In this document: in pieces, positions 55,177 through 64,000 of the stretch
How the letters are laid out: every line of letters starts with the position of its first letter
Numbering within the stretch: the stretch's first letter is position 1
Source: Poa pratensis
Taxonomy: Eukaryota; Streptophyta; Magnoliopsida; Poales; Poaceae
Reading direction: 5' to 3'
DNA: 64,000 nt
Assembly (NCBI GenBank): GCA_947311845.1
Contig: CAMZMU010000049.1
Coordinates: 4,213,368-4,277,367, forward strand
Position numbers and translations under genes: made by a program
Notes under the pieces: generated by a model
Databases searched by the model: none
What the model was told of the DNA's origin: nothing
The model's input: the letters and a program-made list of their open reading frames with translations, nothing else

Positions 55177-57276
55177 AGAGAAGAAGCAAGCATCGAGGTG
55201 GCGGCGCAATATTTTTATTGCAGCCTCCAAGCATGAACCCTTAACTAAAGGTTCACGCGTGTAATGTGTGCGGAATAACATTCTCTTGAACTTAGCGAAT
55301 TAGCATGCTGAAGCCAAGAGAGTATCAGATACTTCGTTGGGCCGTATAGTCACGACGACGACTAACAACCAAGTATCCACATGTCATCCTCAATTAGCGA
55401 CGAACACCATGCCGCTCCTTGAAGGCGTTTATCGATCAAGTCGTGACCGCTTAACTGCTGCGGTACCGACCGACAAGATCGAAGGGTTTCACAGCTTCGT
55501 GCTAGCCGCACTGGCGCACTACACTGTTCCCACTATGAGGCTTGGTGGAGCCAAAAGAGATGAGATATCGGAACACCCATCGATAACTCAACTTGTTTGT
55601 GCATCATGCCATCCCGAGCTAATGTCAACCGGGTAAGGAGGATGATCGTGCGGTGGAATGCCTTCACCGTTATGGATGTTTTGGGGGCCGGTAACGGTGC
55701 CCCTTGTGTTGTCGTTGCAGAGGTGGCGCGGTAACGATGGCAATGCGTATGTTGCCCCGCGCCTCCTTTGCCAAGAGAGGACGCCAGCCCCCTCTGCCAT
55801 TCGAAGAGAAGGCGCCAAATTGTGGACGCCATGTCGAGGAAGGTCAACGGTGCTCCTCGGAACCGATGATGGGCGACGAACGCCCACGTAGATGCATGGA
55901 CACGTGAGAGTCCATTGACTTGCTTCCTTCTTGATGATGGCTGCACAAAGTTAGAACACCATTGCAACAAGAAGAGGCAAATAAAATATGTTCGAAGGAG
56001 CAAGAAAAACAAATGGTTGGTGTTTTTGTTTTGAAAATGTTGGCTTTTCCGGTAGGCACTAGCTACGAGTGTGACATCGGAAAAGGCTGCCGAAGGACTA
56101 AGTCACTGGGAACCGTCGAAAACCATGACGATTGCAATCCAACAACCTATCCATTCATATGAGTGTGTGTATGTGGGTGATGTGTTTAGGAGAATCCCGA
56201 GAGGCAACAAAGAATCGTACCCTAGCCCATCAGAGCAATGAGTATCCCATAGCTCCACCACTCTTCCTTCCATGCCTCAAGGACCCACAAACATGGGTGA
56301 GGAGGAATCAGGGTAATGTTTTTGGGACAACGGCTTGGAAATTTTTGTCATGCCTTATCGAGGGGTGGTGAATGACTGCCCACCGCCTTCTTCTCGATGG
56401 TACACTTGCTGCTTGGAGTTACTGGACTTGCTTGTGGAGTTGATGGACATTTTCGCCTTGTGTGGACTTCTGGAGTGTCCCTATTCGCGTAGATAAACGC
56501 AAACCCATGAGCAAGTTGATACTTTTACCCATCATAACATTTCTGTTACAGATGTTTAATCAACTCATAGCCGAAATCTGAGCTTACACTCTGAGTAGAT
56601 CGTTCATTGGCTAGCGGAGTTGTCAACCTCTCTTACTTCCTTAGTTCGTTGTTTGATTGCTTGAAGAAATGGCGTTTCCTTAGGGAAACACCCTGAGAAT
56701 TTGGAAGAGAGTCATCCACCGTGGTCCTAAAACCCTCAGGCATATTATGTGGGGCTTTTGGTGGCACGCCCCAGGGTTGTCAAGTGGCTACGCATCAAGT
56801 CCGACTGTTGTCGGGTTGAGCCGCCCTTTATGATCTTTTCCTAGGATTTTCCCTGGGGCGTGATGTCTCTGTGAACTTGAGACACATCCGGAAGCATGGG
56901 GGTGTGGGACCTCATTGCCTAGAAGTCACCCAAGTAGTCCTCTCCGTCGCCTCTCGGGGCATGTAATGCGGTGCATGTGGTGTGCTGTGGGTGTATGTGC
57001 CGCTTCACTTACCATGTGATACACCGTGCTTCCGCTGGAAAAGTCCTAAGGCAGCCCAATCTTCCGTCACGAGCTTTGTGCGATTGGGAAAAGCCATTTT
57101 TGTGTAGGACTTTGCAGTCCATAAAAAGGGGAAACAAAAATACGTCATGTAAGTCTACATTATGCAATTAAAGGTGCACCGTAGACTTTGATAGGCAACC
57201 GAAAATCCCCTTCTTGCAAAAAGCAAAGAGAGAACCCAAAAAGAAAGGGAGAAAAAAAATGAAAAGGTTGATGAAA
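55177..57276 (-). other. Post-pol noncoding region, third copy
   Basis: It is homologous to 16417-18528, with more differences from the two palindrome arms than they have from each other. No gene is seen. Confidence 0.75.
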
Positions 57277-58375
57277 TCAGGCGAAATACTTTTTCAAAAA
57301 CCTTCCATTGATTGGAGGCATTGGCCGGGCTCCTTGAGGATCAACCAGCTGATATGCACCTCCGTCGTACGCCTGTTCAATTGCGTAGGGCCCTTCCCAT
57401 TTTGGCTCGAACTTGCCCCTCGTCTTATGTGTAACGACGATAGGGCGACGAAGCACAAGGACCAATTCACCTTTTCTGAATACTCGCCGCTTGACGAGCT
57501 TGTCATAGGCTCTCACCATGTTTTGGCGATACAACTCCAGGTTTTGCACCGCGTGAAGTCGCTCCTCCTCGAGGGCGTCGAGCTCCTGGTATCTCAGCTG
57601 AATTTGCTCATCATGTGTGAGCTCTTCATGAATGGCCACCCTTAGTGAGGGTAGCTGGACTTCCAATGGCAACACTGCCTCACTCCCATACACGAGGGAG
57701 TATGGTGTCGCCTGCGTTGGGGTACGCACTGTACATCGGTACGCCCACAAGGACTCGTAGAGACGGTCATGCCAGTCCCTTCGATGCCTTGTAACTGTCT
57801 TCTTGAGTATCTTGCCGAGGGTTTTATTGAAGGCCTCGATTGCGCCATTGGCTTGAGGGTAGTAGCCAGTGGAGTAGGTCCACTTGATCTTGTATTTCGC
57901 CATGAACTTGTACATCTTCTGGGATTTGAAGGCCTTGCCGTTGTCGGAGGTGATGCGGTGTGGTATCCCAAAGCGGTATATAATGTGCCGCTCTAGGAAG
58001 TTGATGACGTTGTCGCTCTTCACCTCTCGTAGTGGGACAGCCTCCGCCCACTTGGAGAAGTAGTCCGTCGCCGCCAGAATGAAGCGGTGCCCCCGTGATG
58101 TGGGCGGATCGATGGGGCCTATGACATCAATGCCCCAGGCATCGAACGGCCAAGAGGGACCGTCGGGTGTAGAGGAGCGGGAGGTTGATGTTTGAAGTCT
58201 CCATGGATTTGGCAGCCGTGGCATGACTTGGCTACCCGAAGGCAATCAACCATGATGCCAGGCCAGTAATACCCGGCTAACCGGATACTGTGGTACATCT
58301 TGGCGCCACTTTGATGGCCTCCGCACACTCCATGGTGTACCTCTTGCAGGATCTTGTCAGCCTCTGCTCGGTTTA
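57277..58375 (-). pseudogene. Tat integrase, third copy, one frameshift
   Basis: The zinc finger ([13 protein letters not shown]) is in frame with upstream pol. A 1-bp loss near 58158 moves the reading frame just before the DDE core. After it, GIDVIG, SDNGKAF and GAIEAFN and the C-terminal domain (LVLVLRRPIV, KWEGPY) are open to the stop at 57277-57279. The same 1-bp loss is present in the right arm but not in the left arm. Confidence 0.85.
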
Positions 58376-61300
58376 CACACCGAAGGAGAATCTCCTGCCC
58401 ATAAGACCGTTTGTACAAGACACCAGCCTTATAGACATAGAGTGGGAGTCGCCGTTGCACTTGGCGCCTCTCGACAGGGTCATCTGGGAGGCGGCCATGC
58501 TTGAAGTAGTCGAGGAACGGCTGTAGCCACTCTCCTTCTTCGACCACGTTCGTCGTTATGGTGCTGACGTTGCAGTCCTCTGGAATGAGTTCGAGGACTG
58601 CGGGAAGAAGCCACCTCTCTTCAATAGCGACTTGCGCAGGTTTACCCTCGGGTAAAACCAGCGCAGAGGCAAGCTTTGCCAATGCGTCCGCCGGTGCATT
58701 TCTGCTCCGTGGGACATGGAGGACTTCGACATGTTCGAACTTGTCCATGAGTTTCCGAGCCGCCTCATAATAAGGTACAAGCTCAGGCTTGCGAACCTCG
58801 TAGATGTTGTTAACTTGGCGGACTATGAGTTGAGAGTCCCCATAGGCCTGTAATGATCGCACCTCCATGGATAGCGCGAGAAGGAGGCCGAAGATGAGCG
58901 CCTCGTATTCCGCCTCATTGTTGGAGCACTCCTCCTTCATGAGGGAGAAAGAGTGATAAATCACCCCTCCTTGTGGAGTCTTGAACACCAAGCCAGCACC
59001 CGCTCGCCGCCTAGGGGTGCCATCAGGATCAGTCTCAGTGCGCGAGGCACCGTCGAAGTAGAGCGTCCATGGCGCTTCAGGCTCGATGGTGAAGACCTCC
59101 TCGTCGGGAAGGTCGGTGATGAGTGGGGAGTCATCTGGCACTGGATGAGCTGCCAGGAACTCCGCCAAGGCTTGACCTTTTATAGCCTTCTGTGACACGA
59201 AGATGAGATCAAACTCCATCATTAGGACAGCCCACTTTCCCAGTCGCCCCATGAGTGCAGGCTGACTTAGCACATACCTTATGGGATCCGCCCTTGCAAC
59301 GAGCTGGATTTCGTGATTTAGCATGTAGTGCCTTAACTTCTTTAGTGAGAACATCAAGGACAAGCACAACTTCTCTATTGCAGAGTAGTTGCGCTCGGCA
59401 CCTACCATGGTGCGGCTCAAGTAGTAGCAAGCCACCTCCTTGCCTTCATCGTTGTGTTGGGCAAGCAAAGCGCCCAAGGAATTAGGAAGTGCTGCAATGT
59501 AGAGTATGAGTGGGCGCCCTTTGACAGGAGCTGCCAATAGAGGAGGGTTGAGTAAGTACCTTTTGATGCTATCAAAGGCACTCTGGCATCCCTCGTCCCA
59601 CACAAACGGAGCTCCTTTCTTCACAAGATGCGAAAAGGGCTGAATGCGTCCAGAGAGATTGGAGATGAAGCGTCGTATGTATGCCAGCTTCCCCTGTAGA
59701 GTTCTCAACTCCTTGAGGTTTTGGGGTGCTGGCATGTCGATGATGGCCTTGATCTTCTTCGGCTCAACCTCAATTCCTCGATGGCGAACCACGAAGCCGA
59801 GAAAGAGGCCGGACTGCACAGCGAATGCACACTTGAGCGGGTTCATCTTGAGCTGGTGTTGACGTAGTCGCTCGAAGATCACGCGGAGGTCTTCTTGATG
59901 ATGCTGGCGGTCTTTTGTTTTGACCACCATGTCATCGACATAGCACTCCACCTTGTGGTGGATCAGGTCGCCGAGGACGCGTGTCATGGCACGCTGATAT
60001 GTGGCGCCGGCGTTCTTCAACCCAAAAGGCATGACGGTGTAGTAGAAGTTGCCTCGCGGTGTCCTGAACGCGGTGTGGATAGCGTCATCTGGATCCATCT
60101 TGATCTGGTTATAGCCTGACGAGCCGTCCATAAAGGACAGCGCGCCATGCCCCGTGGTGGAGTCGACGATGATTTCCGTGATCGGAATGGGGAAATCGTC
60201 CTTGGGGCATGCACGATTCACGTCGCGGAAGTCAACGCATATGCGAACCTGACGCGTCTTCTTTGGTTCATGCTCGCTTCCCTCTTGAAGCGTTTTCTTC
60301 TCAACGGGGACAATGTTAGATAGCCACCGTGTATATTGCGCCTCCTTGATGAAACCTGAAGCAATTAGTTTATCTACCTCAGCGATGACTCGTTCTTCAA
60401 ATTCTTGCCGCAAGTGGCGTGGCGCCTGCTTGATGGGACGACATTGTGGGTCAATTGCTAGCTTGTGTGTAGCAACACGGGGATCGAGCCCCGGCATCTC
60501 CTTGTAGCTCCAGGCGAAGCAGTCTCGATACTCCATCAAGAAGTTTCGATAGCTTTCACGCTCCTCTTCAGTCAGCGTGGCGCTGACAAAAGTGGGGCGC
60601 GGATCTTCTTTAGTCCCGAGGTTAATTTCCACGAGCTCATCGACGGTGGGTTGCCCACCATCTTCAAGTTCTTCAGGAGCTGGAGTGACACTGATTTCAT
60701 CGTACAACTCAGGTTGCTCGCCATCAGCGTCAGCTTCCTCTCCTAAGGTGACGGACGTGGTGTGGCATGTTACTCGTGTCTTTCCACCATCCTTCTCGCC
60801 TCTTTTATCTGAGGCATGAAGGTCGATGTAGCCAAGCCCATATTTGGGCTGCGCCTTGCCCTTTCGCTCAGCAAGGGCTTGTGATTGCCTCCACCACTCC
60901 TCGCATATGGAGGGCGGTGGGGGCATCCTATTGTTCCGCTGGAGCGAGATCCCAGCGCTTGCTAAGAGCCGAGCCATCTTAGGCTCAACCTTCATTGTTG
61001 ATAGCGCATCATCTGTGTCAGGACAAGGATTAGGGAGTTCAAATATAGAATCACAATCTTTAATTTGAGGGACATTGTAAAGCAAAGTCTTGATTCTAGA
61101 CCCAGCCGAGCTTCGAATTGCCCAAACTTCAAGTGGGGAAGTTACCGATATGTAAAGCGAAGGGGGCTGTACATCTTGAGCTCCCCTTAGTGCTTCCTCA
61201 ATTACTCCTTCCTTTTTAGCTTCTCCTTTGGAAGGAGCGGGCTCCTCCTTGGGAGCACCACGTGCTCGAAGTGTTAGCGGCGCATTCTTGCCTGTTTCCA

Positions 61301-63910
61301 GCGGGTTGCAGCCTTGAGCACCTGTAGAATCTCTAAGCGTTAAAGCTTTGGACTCTAACCGTGCTGATGTTGAAGAAGAAGAGGTAGGATCAGTCGAGGG
61401 CTTCGTGGTTGACCTTGGGTTGATAGGTGTTGACCCAGGAAACCTTGCCTTCAACAACAACGGAGTTGTAGGGGTAGGCGTAGAAGAGCTTGCCCCCTGT
61501 GGAGGCGACCGCCTATGGTCACCGCCTCTGTGACTATGGGAGACGAGGCCGCCCGTGCTGGCGGTGGAAAATGGCATGATGAGGCGCTTCCCCTCACCTG
61601 AATGAGTAGCGCCAGCGTTGGGAGCGACGCTGGCTGCCGGTGTCGCTCCCTTCAACTTTTTGTCAATGTCGTCGGCGGGGAAGTAGTACTTCGCATCGGC
61701 ATGATGCGACTCCTGCACAGTATAGGGAGAGGCGTTGCCGACGATGCGTTGTTGTGTGCCGCTACCGTCCAAGAATTTCAGACACTGATGAAGGGTGGAT
61801 GGCACCACTCGGTACTTGTGGAGCCATGGCCTTCCTAAGAGGGCGGAGTATGAGGTATTTGCCTCAATGACAAAGAACCGCACCTTGAAGCTGAACGTGG
61901 ACATTTGGATTTTCACCGTGATGGCGCCCAAGGTGGGCTTGCCTTGGTTGTCGAAGCCACAAATCATCACGTCGGTCGGTTCCAGGTCGTCCACCGTGAA
62001 ACCTGCCCGTTTCAAGCTCCTCAGGGGCAGTATGTTCACAGCGGATCCTGGGTCGATTAGGACTCGCCGAAGGTGTGCAGTCCCGACGTTTCCCTCCACA
62101 TAAAGTGGACGGTTGTGATCTCCTTCTTCTAGGAGTCTGTCTTCATCGTCGAACGTGATCTCATTCACGAACAACGGGTTCGAGAAGAGGCGATACTTCG
62201 CCATGGCCACCTCATAAACTTCCGGCGCTTGAAGGGCCTTGACAAGAGCTTGACGTAGATCCGGCACCAGCATGAGAGCGTCATAAACACTCAGCAGTGC
62301 CGGAATTCTCTTAAGGTGAGCGACGATGTTGTAGTCGATGTCTTGAGATGTCGACTTCTCGTTGTCTTGTGGACCCGAGGCACCTCCCGCTAATGGCGCC
62401 TCTTTTGAGGCGGCCGTCTTGTCGGCTTTAGGCAGCTTCGCCTTTGCTAGCTCTGCTAGAACCTTGCCCCCACGCAGGTTCATGTTGACTTCTTCAAGTT
62501 TTTGCTCCTTCACGGTGCCCTCCGCATAGAGAGCTTCTTGCTCTAGGGCGGTGAACATGTCTTCCGACTCAGAGCTAGAGGTAGGCTCGCTGCTGTAGTC
62601 GAGGATGACGTTGCAACTCTCAACATTCAGGGATTGAGAGGTGCTACATTCTTCTTGATCCTCCACTTCCTTCATTGGGGTTTGACCCCAACCGCGTGGC
62701 ATAAATTTCTCTAGAGTAGGCAACACATGCGCCCTTCTAGGGAAGGACTCGTCACCTTCTGACTCGGGCACGAATCTTGGTGGAGGGCGACGCCGACTCG
62801 GGTCGAAGCGCCGACGCGCTGGTAAGGCAGGCTCTACCCGAAGTACCCGATGAGGGGGTCTCGGAGGTAAGCCCATGGAATGAGGTCTTCGCCGAACCGT
62901 GCTCCAAGGTTCCTCGTGGGGAGCAGCATGTGATGTCCCCTGCATCACGATAGAGGGTGGCATAGCTGATGCCAAGACGAGGTCAGATAGTCGACGCTCG
63001 ACTTGTGAAAGCGGGACCCATGATGCCCCGCTCTCCTTGGCTTGAATCTTGAAAGATGGCGACTCCACGGTCACCACATTCACCGCGTGGTAATCCGGGT
63101 TGAGAGCTTCAGCATCCAGATTGATCTTCTTATCCTTGACGGCTCGCTGGAGCCATTCCTTGAAGGGGATGCAGTCCTCTATTGTATGGCCAACATACCT
63201 GTGGTATGGGCAATACAAAGGATTATTAACCATGTTTACCTGATCAGGCCGCTGCGGGTCTGGCAGGTTCAGTGCCCGATGCTCCATTAGTTGGTTGAAC
63301 AAATCGTTCACCAACTCCCGACGGAAGATGTATTGCTTCTTAAGCATTTCTTGAAGGGATGGCCGTTGCCTTTCACCCGCTTGATCATTCCTTGCCCCCA
63401 AGAAGGGTACACTGCCTCGTGGTGCAGAGGTGAATACTCTAGTGGCATTCGTCTCTGCCACCGCCTTTGGTTTGCCAGCATTGACAGGTGGCTTGGACGT
63501 GGAGTTGAACCGCTTGACGGGGTCGTAGGCGCTGGCGTTCTTGTAGAGCTCCATGATTTGCGGCGACTTCTCAAACTCTAGCTTCGTGGCTGCTACAGCC
63601 GAGCTGAGAGTGCTAAAGTTCTTGGGCTCACGCCGAGATACCTCAAGCGACCAATGTTGCTGCATGCCGTGGACACACATTTCGATGGCGTCCTCGAGGT
63701 GCATCTCCCTAGCAAGACGCACGTAGCTGTTGCGGAAGCGGACGATGTAGTCGTCGATAGACTCTTCTCGTCGCTGGCGAACTTGCCCCAGCTCGACGAC
63801 GGAGAAGTCTTTCTTCATGGCGACGAAGTGCTTTTTGAAGACTTCCTTCATGTTCGCCCAGCTGATGATGGATCCCACCGGTAAACGACTATACCAGTGG
63901 AAGGCGGGGC
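58376..63910 (-). CDS. gag-pol: Tat gag (C-terminal part)-protease-RT-RNase H, third copy
   Basis: It is open over about 1845 codons: Gag from [13 protein letters not shown], the CX2HX4HX4C knuckle, protease LIDPGSA, RT with YVDD at 59931-59942 (minus strand), RNase H and the archaeal-type RNase H. At the right arm's 4-bp deletion site this copy reads [12 protein letters not shown], in frame with the integrase zinc finger. It keeps the seven Gag residues missing from the right arm. A 1-bp loss near 63911 shifts the frame of upstream Gag. Confidence 0.85.
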
Positions 63911-64000
63911 CGTCAATGACCCCGAGAATTGTCGAAGGAGAAGGGAAGAGGTGTTGGCAGTGTCCCCACAAGCCGCCTCAAAGTACGCCAAGTGCTCCCT
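63911..64000 (-). pseudogene. Gag fragment, out of frame, cut by window end
   Basis: It is homologous to 30620-30755 of the right copy but one frame off because of the 1-bp loss near 63911. Confidence 0.7.

Larger units (their letters stand above)
49573..64000 (-). mobile_element. Tat-type Ty3/gypsy element, third copy (continues past window)
   Basis: On the minus strand: gag (partial), pol, integrase to 57277, the post-pol region, PPT1, the antisense gene (plus strand), PPT2 and LTR4. This is the only copy with the complete antisense gene and a true 3' LTR. In pol it keeps a constant 33258-bp offset to the right arm across about 5 kb, so the two are nearly identical there. The 5' end lies outside the window. 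Confidence 0.85.

Overview
The window is repetitive nuclear DNA from a grass, most likely a Triticeae species (wheat, barley, Aegilops or a relative). It holds no cellular gene, tRNA, rRNA or CRISPR array that I can support. The grass call rests on a CACTA element with TIR ends of the form CACTAGTAGGAAA, an Athila-like Ty3/gypsy element whose LTR starts TGATACGTCTCCAACGTATC with a TGGCGCCGTTGCCGGGGA primer site, and large Tat-type Ty3/gypsy elements with two RNase H domains and an antisense extra gene. Family names beyond lineage are not given because no database search was possible.

Layout. 1-2950: two CACTA ends, with one small gene and remnants of the CACTA genes (DUF4216 part of TNP2; Ptta/En/Spm-type protein). 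2951-8234: a non-autonomous Athila-like element inserted in the CACTA; it keeps a partial gag and has no pol. 8235-10409: a truncated reverse-oriented LTR (LTR5). 10410-30030: a very large inverted duplication of a Tat-type element, with two arms of about 9.1 kb facing tail to tail around a 1.4 kb spacer. The spacer contains a nearly C-free A-rich tract and an LTR-end fragment. The right arm continues to 32834 and carries a 2557-codon gag-pol frame. 32835-42183: a recent forward large-retrotransposon derivative (LARD1: LTR1, 3.4 kb internal, truncated LTR2) without gag-pol. 42209-49356: a reverse relative (LARD2: LTR3 plus internal). 49339-49572: a scrambled block of LTR-end and PBS pieces, including a perfect 44-bp-arm palindrome. 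49573-64000: a third reverse copy of the Tat element (LTR4, antisense gene, integrase, pol, part of gag), cut by the window edge.

How the parts relate. The Tat copies supply what a mobile element needs: gag, protease, RT, dual RNase H and integrase. The LARDs keep only what is recognised in cis: LTRs, PBS, leader, 3' noncoding region, a PPT and a hairpin beside the PPT. They probably depend on Tat proteins. Between pol and the 3' LTR the Tat element carries an antisense gene with three coding exons (486 aa predicted), bracketed by two PPT-plus-hairpin signals. The points I consider most novel are (i) the 45-46-nt hairpin with compensatory changes beside every PPT of this group, (ii) the doubled PPT around the spliced antisense gene, (iii) the 9.1 kb palindrome, one junction of which lies exactly in a U5 box (GCGGGCGTGCCA), and (iv) that same box recurring at several other rearrangement junctions.
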